From an uncultured Bryobacteraceae bacterium (GTDB taxonomy: Bacteria; Acidobacteriota; Terriglobia; Bryobacterales; Bryobacteraceae), in contig CAKZUE010000015.1 in the NCBI GenBank assembly GCA_937920635.1, forward strand, positions 1-64,000: a stretch of 64,000 nucleotides of DNA, written 5' to 3'. Below, in pieces: positions 17,814-27,579 of this stretch. The notes under the pieces are model-generated. The model ran no database searches and was not told the origin of the DNA. It saw only the letters and a list, made by a program, of their open reading frames with translations. A program made the position numbers and the translations under genes. How positions within the stretch are numbered: position 1 is the stretch's first letter; each line of letters begins with the position of its first letter.

Positions 17814-20168
17814 ATGCCGCGTCTGTTCCTCGTCGACGCCTTCAATCTGATCTTCCGCGCCTACCACGCGCGGCAGCGCAGCGGCGCGCCGCCCATGCGC
17901 ACCTCACGCGGCTCCTCCACCGAGGCCATCTACATCTTTCACAACATGATCCGGCGCCTCATGAAGCAGTACTCGCCGGAGTACATGGCCGCCGTGTTCG
18001 AAAGCGAAGGACCGACGTTCCGCGACGAAGCCTACGCCGAGTACAAGGCCACCCGCGCCGAGACGCCGCCGGAGCTGCTCGAGCAGATCCCGGCCATCGA
18101 GCGCATGCTCGCCGCCATGCGCGTGCCCGTGCTCAAGTCGCAGGGATTCGAGGCCGACGACGTGATCGGCACGCTCGCCCGCCGCGCCGCGGAGGCGGGG
18201 CTGGAAGTGTGGATGATCAGTTCGGACAAGGACCTGCTGCAACTGGTCGGCAGCGGGATCTTCATGATGGATCCCATGAAGAACGACACGCTGTACGACC
18301 CGGCCAAAGTCGAGGAGTTCAAGGGCGTGCCTCCGGAGCGCATTGTGGACCTGCTGGCGCTGGTCGGCGACTCCTCGGACAACATCCCCGGTGCGCCGGG
18401 CATTGGCGAGAAGGGCGCGGTGCAACTCCTGCGCGAGTACGGCAGCCTGGATCAACTGCTGGAGCGGGCGGGCGAACTGAGCCGCAAGTCGTACCGCGAG
18501 AGCCTGTTGAATCACCGGGATCAGATTGAGCTCTCGCGCCGGCTGGCGACGATCGACACCAGCGCGCCGGTAGCGGCGGACCTGGATTCACTGCGCGTGC
18601 AGCCGCCCGATCTGGAGGCGCTGGCGGCGTTTTATCGTGAATACGAGTTTCTGAGCTTCCTGAAAGACCTGGAATTGCCCGCAGCCGCGGAGGCGGAGGC
18701 GGCGGTCCCGGAAGAAGCCGAGCCCGACACTGCCATCTATTACGACTGGAAAGCCGCCGGCTGCCCCGATCCCGGCAAGCCAGTGGAGGACGTGCTGCTC
18801 TACGCCTTCCTGGTGCTGGCCGATCCGTCGGCGTGCGCGCTGGAATCCCTCATCGCCCGCTACCTGGAGCGGGCGCCGGCCACGCGCGAGGAGACGCTGC
18901 GGGCGCTGGCGCGCAGGCTGCGGCCGATGGTCTCCGGCGATCTGCGCCGGCTCTACGACGAGATCGACCTGCCGCTGATGCCGGTGCTGCTGCGCATGGA
19001 ACGGGCGGGCGTGCGGATCGACACCGGAAGGCTGGCCGAGCTGTCGTCGGAGATGGAGGCGATGCTCGTGAAGCTGACCGACGAGATCTACGCGCTGGCC
19101 GGCATGCCTTTCAATATCAACAGCCCGAAACAATTAGGTGAAGTTTTGTTCGAACGTCTGGGGCTCCAGCCGCAGGGCAAGACCAGCAAGACGAAAGCCT
19201 ACTCGACCTCGGCCGACGTGCTGGAGGCGCTCGCCGCATCGCATCCGGTGGCGGCGAAGATCCTCGAATACCGGCAACTGGCCAAGCTCAAGGGCACCTA
19301 TGTCGACGCCCTGCCGCAACTGATCTCGCCCGAAGACGGACGGCTCCACACGACGTTCAACCCGGCGGGCGCCGCCACGGGCAGGCTGTCTTCCGCGGAT
19401 CCGAATCTTCAGAACATTCCCATCCGGACGGAGCTGGGCCGCGAGATCCGCTCCTGCTTCATCCCCGAGCCGGGCTGGACGCTGCTCTCGGCCGACTACT
19501 CGCAGATCGAGCTGCGCCTGCTGGCGCATTTCTCCTCCGATGCCGCGCTGGTGGAGGCGTTCCAGCGCAACGAGGACATCCACACGCGCACCGCCAGCGA
19601 GATCCACGGCGTGCCCCCGTTGATGGTGACGCCGGAGATGCGCCGCGCGGCCAAGGCTGTCAACTTCGGCATCGTGTACGGGCAGACGCCGTTCGGCCTG
19701 GCGCAGCAGCTCGGGATCTCTCAGGACGAGGCGCGGCTGTACATCCAGAGGTATTTCGAACGCTATCCCGGCGTGCGGATGTGGATCGACCGCACCATCG
19801 ACGAAGTGCGCGAGCGCGGCTACACGCTCACGCTGTGGGGACGGCGGCGCCCGATTCCCGACATCGCCTCGAAGAACCCCAATGCGCGCGCCTTCGCCGA
19901 GCGCACGGCGGTGAACACTCCGCTGCAAGGCACCGCGGCCGACCTGATGCGCAAGGCGATGATCACGGTCGACGCCGGGCTGCGGCAGCAGGGCTGGCGC
20001 AGCCGGCTGCTGCTTCAGGTGCATGACGAGCTGGTGCTCGAGTGCCCGCCGGAAGAGCTCGAAGAAGTGCGCGACATGCTGAAGCGCGCCATGGAAGGCG
20101 TGGAGAAGCTCACCGTGCCGCTGCTGGTGGAGACCGCGTCGGGACCGAACTGGCGCGACGCCAAATGA
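17814..20168 (+). CDS. polA: DNA polymerase I with reduced, probably inactive 3'-5' exonuclease region
   Basis: The 5'-3' exonuclease domain spans residues 1-285 (LVDAFNLIFRAYHARQ, QGFEADDVIGTLA, VGDSSDNIPGAPGIGEKGA). The polymerase domain spans about 385-784, with motif A DYSQIELRLLAHFS near residue 561, the O-helix region RRAAKAVNFGIVYGQTPFGL, and motif C VHDELVLE near 735. Between them only about 100 residues remain where the proofreading domain should be, and the DEDD carboxylates are not recognisable. Total length is 784 versus about 930 in E. coli. It fills gaps in repair and Okazaki maturation. The next gene, overlapping by ATGA, encodes a stand-alone DEDD-type exonuclease. A GACAAT box sits 6 nt before the ATG. 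Confidence 0.95.
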   Translation: MPRLFLVDAFNLIFRAYHARQRSGAPPMRTSRGSSTEAIYIFHNMIRRLMKQYSPEYMAAVFESEGPTFRDEAYAEYKATRAETPPELLEQIPAIERMLAAMRVPVLKSQGFEADDVIGTLARRAAEAGLEVWMISSDKDLLQLVGSGIFMMDPMKNDTLYDPAKVEEFKGVPPERIVDLLALVGDSSDNIPGAPGIGEKGAVQLLREYGSLDQLLERAGELSRKSYRESLLNHRDQIELSRRLATIDTSAPVAADLDSLRVQPPDLEALAAFYREYEFLSFLKDLELPAAAEAEAAVPEEAEPDTAIYYDWKAAGCPDPGKPVEDVLLYAFLVLADPSACALESLIARYLERAPATREETLRALARRLRPMVSGDLRRLYDEIDLPLMPVLLRMERAGVRIDTGRLAELSSEMEAMLVKLTDEIYALAGMPFNINSPKQLGEVLFERLGLQPQGKTSKTKAYSTSADVLEALAASHPVAAKILEYRQLAKLKGTYVDALPQLISPEDGRLHTTFNPAGAATGRLSSADPNLQNIPIRTELGREIRSCFIPEPGWTLLSADYSQIELRLLAHFSSDAALVEAFQRNEDIHTRTASEIHGVPPLMVTPEMRRAAKAVNFGIVYGQTPFGLAQQLGISQDEARLYIQRYFERYPGVRMWIDRTIDEVRERGYTLTLWGRRRPIPDIASKNPNARAFAERTAVNTPLQGTAADLMRKAMITVDAGLRQQGWRSRLLLQVHDELVLECPPEELEEVRDMLKRAMEGVEKLTVPLLVETASGPNWRDAK

Positions 20169-21370
20169 ACGAACTGCTCAAACGGCAACTGGAACAGCTC
20201 CGGCGCAGGATCGCGCGGATCGAATCGCGCAGCCCGGCTGCCGCTGCCGCTTCCCTGCCCCCGGAGCTGGGCCGCGCCGTGCAGACGGAGCTGGGCGCGC
20301 ATTGGGAGATCGAGCGCCGCTGGCCCGCGCATCACCGCCACGGCAGCGCCGACGTGGGCGCGCTGGCCGATCTGCCGCCCGATCTGCTGGCCGTGCTCGA
20401 CGAAGAAGCCGCCGGATGCCCGCCGGAGCAGTGGGTGTTTCTCGATACCGAGACCAGCGGCGTCTCCGGCGGCAGCGGCACGTTCGCGTTCCTGGTGGGC
20501 ACGGGCCATGCAACGCCGCAGGGCTTTGTGGTGCGCCAGTTCTTCATGCGCGAACACGGCGAAGAGCCGTCCCTGCTGCACGCGCTGGCCCGGCATCTGG
20601 AATCGTTCCGGGTGGTGGTAACTTACAACGGCAAGGCGTTCGACCTGCCGCTGCTGGAAACCCGCTACCGGCTGGCGCGGCAGCGCCCGCCGTTCGCGCA
20701 CCTGACCCACGTCGACCTGCTGCATTCAGCGCGGCGGCTGTGGCGGCTGGCGCTGGAATCGTGCCGGCTGATGGAGCTGGAAGCGCGCATACTGGGCTTC
20801 GAGCGCCAGGACGATCCCGGCGGAGCGGCGGTGCCGCGCCTCTATCTCGAATTTTTGCGCACGGGCAATTTCCGCCCGCTTGTGCCCGTGTTCTCGCACA
20901 ACGCGTTTGACATTCTCTCGCTCGCCTGCCTGACGGCGATCGTGCCCGCGGCGTTCCGCGATCCATCGCGGCTGACAAACCCGGCGGAGATGGCGGCGCT
21001 GGCGCGCTATTTCCAGCGCGAGGGAAGGCTGGAAGAGGCGCTGGTGTTGCTGGATGAAGCGCTGCGGCGCACGCTTCCGGAAGAGATGCTGTGGGAGGCG
21101 CTGTGGCAGGCGGCGGAGATGGAGCGCAAGCTCGGGCGCGCGGACGCGGCGGTGGCGCGGTGGTCGGAACTGTCCACGATTCGCAATCCCTACCAGGCGC
21201 AGGCGCTCGAAAAGCTGGCGATCCACTATGAGCGGCATGAGAAGAACGCGGCGCTGGCACTGGAGATGGCGCTTGCCGCGTTTGCGCTGGATCCGAGCCC
21301 GCAACTGGAGAAGCGCATCCGCCGGCTCAAAGAAAAGACGGCCACGCCGCGCTCCGCGCGGCTCCTATAA
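20165..21370 (+). CDS. yprB: YprB/MrfB-like ribonuclease H-fold exonuclease with C-terminal TPR region
   Basis: The start ATG overlaps the polA stop (ATGA). Residues about 88-255 form a DEDD-type exonuclease: motif I FLDTETSG near 95, motif II TYNGKAFDLPLL near 155, motif III SHNAFDILSL near 246. Residues about 275-395 look like helical tetratricopeptide repeats. The same architecture occurs in Bacillus YprB (MrfB), a metal-dependent exonuclease acting with the helicase MrfA in mitomycin-C lesion repair. Coupling to polA suggests excision followed by Pol I resynthesis, or proofreading in trans. No MrfA-type helicase is in the window. The family is clear; the exact role is inferred. Confidence 0.82.
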   Translation: MNELLKRQLEQLRRRIARIESRSPAAAAASLPPELGRAVQTELGAHWEIERRWPAHHRHGSADVGALADLPPDLLAVLDEEAAGCPPEQWVFLDTETSGVSGGSGTFAFLVGTGHATPQGFVVRQFFMREHGEEPSLLHALARHLESFRVVVTYNGKAFDLPLLETRYRLARQRPPFAHLTHVDLLHSARRLWRLALESCRLMELEARILGFERQDDPGGAAVPRLYLEFLRTGNFRPLVPVFSHNAFDILSLACLTAIVPAAFRDPSRLTNPAEMAALARYFQREGRLEEALVLLDEALRRTLPEEMLWEALWQAAEMERKLGRADAAVARWSELSTIRNPYQAQALEKLAIHYERHEKNAALALEMALAAFALDPSPQLEKRIRRLKEKTATPRSARLL

Positions 21371-21402
21371 AAAAGCGCCGCGTACCTTGCGGCACGCGGC
21401 GC
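21369..21402 (-). terminator. Rho-independent terminator of the repeat-protein gene
   Basis: On the minus strand a 9-bp stem (21375-21383 pairing with 21394-21402, GCGCCGCGT type) with a 10-nt loop is followed by six T residues (A-run 21369-21374 on the plus strand). It lies 25 nt beyond the stop of the minus-strand gene at 21427. It also abuts the convergent exonuclease gene and could stop that transcript weakly. Confidence 0.8.
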
Positions 21403-21426
21403 CGTCCCTTCCAGGCACAAGGAGAA

Positions 21427-22555
21427 TCAGGACCCGGCAGCGCGATAGGAGGCGTCGCTGTACTGCCAGGCGCCGTCGATGTAAGACCAGAGCCGGACGT
21501 AGAGGACCTGTCCGTTGACGGGGAGATTGGCCACGGCGGCGGAGGTGTTGGTTGCCTGATCGCCGCCATAGATGTTGTTGTTGCCGGGGCTCGTGCCGAC
21601 AAAAAGCCAGAATTTTGTGACGCGCACGCCGGGCGTCCAGGTGAAGGTCGCGGTGGCGCCGGCAAGGGTCGAGCCGGGCGCTGGAGACACAAGCACGCCC
21701 TTCTGGCCGGCGGGCTGGGAGCCGGAGGCGGTGAAGACATAGTCGTTGAACTGCCACGATCCCTGGATGTATGACCACAGGCGGACATACACGGTGGAGC
21801 CGTCGGCGGGCAGATTGCCGACCGTGGCGCTGAGGCTGGTTCCCATGTCCTGGCTGAAAATCGTATTGCCGCCCTGCCAGCGCCCGACAAAGAGGAAGTA
21901 GCGAGTGACCGCCTGCCCGGCGCTCCACTGGAAGGTGGCGCTCGTGCCGGCGAGCACGGAGCCTGGCGCGGGCGCTGTCAGAGCCGCTTTCACCGGCGTC
22001 ACCGAGCCCGCAGCCTGGAACGTGTAATCGTTGAACTGCCACGCCCCGTCGATGTAGGACCACAGCCGCGCGTGAATGGTGGAGCCATCGGCGGGAAGGT
22101 TCGACACCACCGCTTCGGTCGATGTGCCCATGTCCTGGCTGAAAAGCGTGTTGCCGCCCTGCCACTGGCCGATGAAGAGGAAATAGCGCGAAACGGCCGC
22201 GCCCGTGCTCCAGCGGAATGTCACGGAGGTTCCGCCAAGCGTCGAGCCAGGAGCGGGCTCAGTGATCTGCGCCTTGACAGGCGTCACCGCTCCGGCCGCC
22301 TTGTATTGATAGTCGTTGAAAACCCACTGATTGTCGATGTAGGACCACAGCCGCACGTAAATGGTGCGCCCGTCCACCGGAAGGCCGCTCACCGGCGCCG
22401 AGGTCAACAACCCCTGATCCGCTGAATACAGCGTGTTGCCGCCGGGCCAGAGCCCGATCATCAGCCAGAACTGCTGCACGCCTTCGCCTTGTGACCACTG
22501 GAACGTGACGGCGCTGCCGGGCAGGGTGGAGCCCGGGGCGGGAGAGATCATGGCG
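21427..22555 (-). repeat. Four tandem in-gene repeats, about 285 bp each
   Basis: The PAPGSTL-type codon blocks recur at about 22540, 22250, 21964 and 21677, a period of about 285 bp in frame. Blocks encoding LWSYIDG and its neighbours are highly similar at the DNA level. Such arrays expand and contract by recombination. Confidence 0.85.
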
Positions 22556-23082
22556 CCTTTCTGCGCCGTGCGGGGTCCGGCGGATGCGAGCTTCGCGAGA
22601 GCCTCGCGCACGGCCAGCGCTGCGTCCATTGTCTGCGCAGGCGTGGAGGCGGCGCGGCCTACGTCGACATACAGGCTGGGCTTGCCTTCTGCGAAGCAGC
22701 CGCCGCATGCCGCCGCGCGGCTTCCCGGCGTGAGCGCTTTCCAGGTGGAAGCGGCTTCGCTCAGTGATTCAGTGGAGATGGCCAGCGGGGCGTCCGCGCC
22801 GGAGGCTCGCAAAAACACTTTCACGTCGGCGGCGTCCGCCATCTCCTCCGGCAGGACTTCGAATCCCTCCAGCGCGGCCAGATCCGCCACCAGAGGCCGC
22901 ATCCGCGCCGAATCCGCGTCCATCGCTACGATGGCGAGCCTGACGGCGCGCGGCCCGGGATCCTGTTGGGATATGCTGCCGCGGCGTTGCTGCAGAGAGT
23001 GGCCGGTCTCCAGCGGCGGCTGGGCGGCAGAGGGCAACAACAGGCCAGAAGCGAGAAACAAAGAGAGGAACTGGAAACGCAT
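21427..23082 (-). CDS. Secreted protein with four tandem ~95-residue beta-sandwich repeats
   Basis: A signal peptide (about residues 1-20) precedes a 150-residue N-terminal region of unknown fold (LVADLAALEGFEVLPEEM). Four tandem repeats of about 95 residues follow. Each starts PAPGSTL, then VTFxW, a central GGNT motif, and ends with a VRLWSYIDxxWxFNDY block. They are probably Ig/fibronectin-like binding modules of a cell-surface or secreted protein. The protein ends within the fourth repeat, without an obvious anchor. I do not recognise the N-terminal domain. AATAAT lies 5 nt before the ATG, so the message may be leaderless. A strong terminator follows. Confidence 0.75.
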   Translation of the reverse strand: MRFQFLSLFLASGLLLPSAAQPPLETGHSLQQRRGSISQQDPGPRAVRLAIVAMDADSARMRPLVADLAALEGFEVLPEEMADAADVKVFLRASGADAPLAISTESLSEAASTWKALTPGSRAAACGGCFAEGKPSLYVDVGRAASTPAQTMDAALAVREALAKLASAGPRTAQKGAMISPAPGSTLPGSAVTFQWSQGEGVQQFWLMIGLWPGGNTLYSADQGLLTSAPVSGLPVDGRTIYVRLWSYIDNQWVFNDYQYKAAGAVTPVKAQITEPAPGSTLGGTSVTFRWSTGAAVSRYFLFIGQWQGGNTLFSQDMGTSTEAVVSNLPADGSTIHARLWSYIDGAWQFNDYTFQAAGSVTPVKAALTAPAPGSVLAGTSATFQWSAGQAVTRYFLFVGRWQGGNTIFSQDMGTSLSATVGNLPADGSTVYVRLWSYIQGSWQFNDYVFTASGSQPAGQKGVLVSPAPGSTLAGATATFTWTPGVRVTKFWLFVGTSPGNNNIYGGDQATNTSAAVANLPVNGQVLYVRLWSYIDGAWQYSDASYRAAGS

Positions 23083-23254
23083 CTGTTATTATTTTCGCTT
23101 CCACGAGATGGATTCCAACAGAGCACCAATCTCCTATGAGTCCTGGTACCCATTGTCGAGGATCGAAGTGAGGTAAAGAATCCTGCCTTTACTCATGGCT
23201 TGGCTGCGGCGCGGGCTTGCAGTTCGAATGAAGCGCGCCCGAGGCCGTTTCCCG

Positions 23255-23350
23255 CGCCGCGTGTGAAGGAGCCGCGCGGGAGCGCCGGAGCGCGCGACCA
23301 AGCGGCCCACACCGCCGCAACAACCACCACCGCCGCGGCACTGCGATACG
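23255..23350 (-). repeat. Dispersed ~90-bp intergenic repeat, copy A
   Basis: Read on the minus strand it starts CGTATCG and contains the blocks GCGGCGGTGTG, CCGCTTGGTCGCGC and GGCGCTCCCGCGCGGCTCCT. These appear in the same order in copy B at 47675-47765, with small indels. Overall similarity is about 80 percent by eye. Copy A lies in sense orientation about 80 nt after the stop of the CheW-CZB gene. Confidence 0.75.
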
Positions 23351-23355
23351 TGCAC

Positions 23356-23377
23356 CCCCCCGGCCAAGGCCGGGGGG
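23356..23377. other. Perfect 10-bp GC hairpin
   Basis: CCCCCCGGCC and GGCCGGGGGG flank a two-base AA centre, so the site is almost a pure palindrome. No T-run follows on either strand, so it is not a classic terminator. It directly abuts dispersed repeat copy A and may be part of that element. Confidence 0.6.
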
Positions 23378-23430
23378 AAACCTCGCTGGCGGGCAGCCCA
23401 GGGCCACAGCCGGGGGGAGCCGGGCTGTGT

Positions 23431-24273
23431 TTATGCCGCCTGCAATTCGGGAATCGCGACGGCGGATTCGAGGATCTGCGTTTCGTCGATCAGGCCGACG
23501 AGTCCGGCGCCCTTGCCACGCTGGGCGATGAAGCGGATCAGCGAGGAGTGGCTCTCCACGCCGCTGTCGGTGAAGGGTTCGATGGTGGCAGGATCGATGG
23601 GTTCGACGGCTTCCACGCGGTCGACGGTCAGCGCCACCAGGGTTCCGGAGGCGTTCAGGATAATGGCGACCGGGCGGTGGTTGTCTTCGATGGCCTGTTC
23701 AAAGCCGGTGAACAGATCCAGCAGGCGGGCGAGGGTGGTTTCGCGGGTGGAATCGACCAGGCGTTTGGCCTCCTCGAACTTGCCCTGTTCCTTCAGCGCC
23801 TCCACCTGCACGGCGATGGCGTGGATGGCTTTGTGAGGCGCATCCATCTTGCGAAGCAACGCGGCGACGGTGAGGTTGTTGGTTTGGAAACTGTCATACC
23901 AGCGGCCGAAGGCGCAGGCGTGGGGATCGGTGGTGAGGGTGAACGGGCGGTGCTCGGCGACGGAGTTTTCCAGCTCCTGCATCCAGGCCATGTGGTCGGC
24001 GGCGCGGGCGGTGATGAGTCCGGCCAGTTCGTTGAGCTCCTCGCGCGCGCTGGGCATGCCGAGGCGGAGGCGCAGATCGATGTTGGGGATGATCTTGCCG
24101 CGCCAGTTCATCACGCCGCGGATGTAGTCCGGCATGCGCGGCACAGGGGTCACTTCGGGCTGGATGACCAGCTCGCGGACAATGGAAGAGTGCAGCGCGG
24201 CATGCTGGTGCCAGACCTGCACGACCACCCACGGGGCGTGGCTGCTGGCATGGATCGGTTCGGGCGTCGACAT
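23431..24273 (-). CDS. CheW-like chemotaxis coupling protein with an internal CZB zinc-binding domain
   Basis: Residues 15-78 match the first half of a CheW domain (VPRMPDYIRGVMNWRGKIIPNIDL) and residues 200-265 the second half (VALTVDRVEAVEPIDP, GLIDETQIL). Between them, residues about 85-195 form a chemoreceptor zinc-binding (CZB) domain with putative ligands His94 (HMAW), Cys120 (ACAFGRWYDS), His147 and His151 (APHKAIHA). CheW links chemoreceptors to the kinase CheA. A CZB module inserted into it could make coupling sensitive to zinc or oxidants such as hypochlorite. No other chemotaxis gene is nearby. No clear ribosome site precedes the ATG. Confidence 0.82.
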   Translation of the reverse strand: MSTPEPIHASSHAPWVVVQVWHQHAALHSSIVRELVIQPEVTPVPRMPDYIRGVMNWRGKIIPNIDLRLRLGMPSAREELNELAGLITARAADHMAWMQELENSVAEHRPFTLTTDPHACAFGRWYDSFQTNNLTVAALLRKMDAPHKAIHAIAVQVEALKEQGKFEEAKRLVDSTRETTLARLLDLFTGFEQAIEDNHRPVAIILNASGTLVALTVDRVEAVEPIDPATIEPFTDSGVESHSSLIRFIAQRGKGAGLVGLIDETQILESAVAIPELQAA

Positions 24274-24361
24274 GATGCTGTTTTCGCGCCGGTGGTGCAG
24301 CGCGGCTCCGATCCGCTTATCGGCCTGGAGGGGGAATGTTTGAGCGCGAAGCGGCGCAGCC

Positions 24362-25354
24362 CTAGCTGGCGATCTGCGCCCGGTGGCCGTTGAGCAGCGC
24401 GTCCTCGAACGAGTAGTCGATCTGGCGCTTGGGATGATGCCGCAGATACCAGCGGTAGGTCTCCTTCAGCCCGTCGACGAAAGACGTCGGCTTGAAGCGC
24501 AGCACGCGCTGGGCCTTGCTGATGACCATGGTGACGGGCGGCAGATCGAAGTACATGCCGAAATACAGCCGGGGCCCCATGGGATGGCCGCCGGAGCGCA
24601 GGATGCGCTCGCGCGGCACGCGGACCACGGAGGTCTGCTTGCCCGAAGCGGCGAAGTAGGCGTCGACCAGTTCCGCCTGAGTCAGCGGGCGCGCGTTGGC
24701 GATGTTGAAGGCGTGGCCAAGCGCGGCCGGCACCTCGACGGAACGGATCATGGCGCCGACCAGGTCCTTCACATAAACGAACTGCATCAGGCGGCGGCCG
24801 TCGCCCGGCAGGATGATGGGCCGCTTGTCGCGGATGCGGTCCCAGAAGAACTGCTCGCGGTAGATCGGATTGCACGGCCCGTAAACGAATGGGGGCCGGA
24901 TGGTGGTGATGGGCGTTCCGTGGCGGTGGAAGAGGCGGAACAGCGCCCGCTCCGACTGCGCCTTGTTGCGCACGTAGGCGTCCGGGTGATCGTCGGCCAC
25001 GAGCGCATCGCCCTCGTGGTGGTTGAGCCCGTCGCCGTAGGCGGCTACCGATGAGACGAAGACATAGCGGCCGATGCTGCCGGTGAGGAAGTGCGCCACG
25101 TCGGCCACCGCCTGCGCGGGCGTGCCGCGCTCCCAGTCGTAGGCCAGGTCGAAAACGGCGTCAAACGTTTGCCCGCTCAGCGCCGCCTTGACTTGCCTGG
25201 GATCATTGCGGTCGGCCTGGAAGTTGGCCACGCGCTTGCCAAAATCGTGATCCGGCTTGCGGTGCAGGATGGCGACCTCGTGGCCCCCCCGCAACAGCGT
25301 CTGCACCAGGTGCCTGCCGATGAACTGCGTCCCGCCAATGACAAGGGCTTTCAT
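24362..25354 (-). CDS. NAD-dependent epimerase/dehydratase (extended SDR)
   Basis: The N-terminus ALVIGGTQFIGRHLVQTLL carries the SDR NAD-binding GxxxFxG-type motif. The region NxQxDR, VSSVAAYGDG and a downstream YVRNK motif agree with extended SDR epimerases/dehydratases. It has 330 residues, normal for the family. The substrate, probably a nucleotide sugar or sugar, cannot be assigned. The gene starts 26 nt after the inositol-phosphate synthase stop and is likely in the same operon, which hints at a role in an inositol- or sugar-derived pathway. Confidence 0.8.
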   Translation of the reverse strand: MKALVIGGTQFIGRHLVQTLLRGGHEVAILHRKPDHDFGKRVANFQADRNDPRQVKAALSGQTFDAVFDLAYDWERGTPAQAVADVAHFLTGSIGRYVFVSSVAAYGDGLNHHEGDALVADDHPDAYVRNKAQSERALFRLFHRHGTPITTIRPPFVYGPCNPIYREQFFWDRIRDKRPIILPGDGRRLMQFVYVKDLVGAMIRSVEVPAALGHAFNIANARPLTQAELVDAYFAASGKQTSVVRVPRERILRSGGHPMGPRLYFGMYFDLPPVTMVISKAQRVLRFKPTSFVDGLKETYRWYLRHHPKRQIDYSFEDALLNGHRAQIAS

Positions 25355-25380
25355 TCCCGATCCGCTCTTTCCTCAAACCG

Positions 25381-26700
<1,320 letters not shown>

Positions 26701-26799
26701 AGTCAGAAACTCCTTGGGTAGGTGACAACGAAGTGAAGTTGAATGAAGGCCAAGTCTTATCTTAGCAGCAGGCGAAAGGGAGCGGCATCAGGCGGCTGC

Positions 26800-26805
26800 T
26801 ATACT
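26800..26805 (+). promoter_or_regulatory. -10 box TATACT, 7 nt upstream of the LytTR regulator ATG
   Basis: TATACT is followed by seven bases and the ATG at 26813, so initiation at the normal distance would start at or next to the A of ATG. No ribosome site is present between them. This suggests a leaderless message. A matching -35 box is not obvious. Confidence 0.5.
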
Positions 26806-26812
26806 GTGGCCG

Positions 26813-27571
26813 ATGAGCGGGCGGGCAAGCGTGACCATACCGACCGTGGTGGCCGATGACGAGACGCCGGCGCTCGACGAACTGCTGTACCTGCTGAAAG
26901 GATTTCCCGAGATCGAAGTGGTCGGCACGGCCACCAACGGTCTTGAGGCGTTGAAGCGTATCGAAGAGCTGGAGCCGGACCTGGTCTTCATCGACGTGCA
27001 GATGCCGGGTCTCGACGGGCTGCGCCTCATCGAGCGGCTGCACGAGGAAAAAGCGCCGGTGCCGGCCTTCGTCCTGTGCACCGCCTACGAGCAATACGCG
27101 CTGGAGGCGTTCCGCATGGAGGCGCTCGATTACCTGCTGAAGCCGGTGACGCGGGAGCGGCTGGCGGTGACCATCGACCGCGTGAAGCGGACGATGCTCG
27201 AGCCCGAGCCCGCGGCTGCGGCGGCTGCGCCGCAGGTGCGCAAGCTGATGATCCGCAGCGGCGGCCGCAACCTGATCGTCGACGCCTCCGACGTCATTTA
27301 CGCGCGCATTGAGGACGGCCTGATCACGGTGGCGGCGGCTCAGGCCGAGGGCGAAAGCAACTTCAAGACGCTGGAGGAATTGCAGGCGAGCCTCGACCCG
27401 GCCGTGTTCTGGCGGCCTCACCGCAGCTTTCTCGTCAACATCCACCGGATCCGCGAAGTGATCCCGTGGTTCAAGTCGAGCTATCAGATCCGCATGGACG
27501 ACAAAAAAGGCACGGTGATTCCGGTCAGCCGCGTGCAGACGCGCCGGCTGCGGGAGCTGTTCCGGCTTTGA
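26813..27571 (+). CDS. LytTR-family DNA-binding response regulator
   Basis: A CheY-type receiver occupies residues 10-125, with acidic residues Asp15/Asp16, phospho-acceptor Asp61 (VFIDVQMPGLDG) and the conserved lysine in DYLLKPV. An Ala-rich linker (about 135-140) leads to a LytTR DNA-binding domain (about 145-250, FWRPHRSFLVNIHRIREV). It would be activated by phosphorylation and bind direct-repeat promoters. No histidine kinase is adjacent, so it is an orphan here. The gene diverges from the inositol-phosphate synthase gene. Confidence 0.92.
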   Translation: MSGRASVTIPTVVADDETPALDELLYLLKGFPEIEVVGTATNGLEALKRIEELEPDLVFIDVQMPGLDGLRLIERLHEEKAPVPAFVLCTAYEQYALEAFRMEALDYLLKPVTRERLAVTIDRVKRTMLEPEPAAAAAAPQVRKLMIRSGGRNLIVDASDVIYARIEDGLITVAAAQAEGESNFKTLEELQASLDPAVFWRPHRSFLVNIHRIREVIPWFKSSYQIRMDDKKGTVIPVSRVQTRRLRELFRL

Positions 27572-27579
27572 CGGGCGGC

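Larger units (their letters stand above)
23083..23430. other. Gene-free intergenic region with repeat and hairpins
   Basis: I see no credible gene in these 348 bases; the short open frames have no family resemblance or ribosome sites. The region holds the start-proximal sequence of the repeat-protein gene, a copy of a dispersed repeat (23255-23350), a near-palindromic hairpin at 23356-23377, and a 7-bp stem (CACAGCC, 23405-23411 with 23423-23429) directly beyond the CheW-CZB stop codon. Confidence 0.6.

Noticed and set aside
21427-22555. Possible CRISPR-like repeat array
   Set aside because: The repeats are about 285 bp, in frame and protein-coding, without short repeats and unique spacers.
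23215-23240. TTCGAAT sequence resembling a tRNA T-loop
   Set aside because: No acceptor, D-arm or anticodon pairing can be formed around it.
23134-23407. Short minus-strand open frames of about 70-80 codons in the intergenic region
   Set aside because: They overlap the dispersed repeat and hairpins, lack ribosome sites and resemble no known protein.
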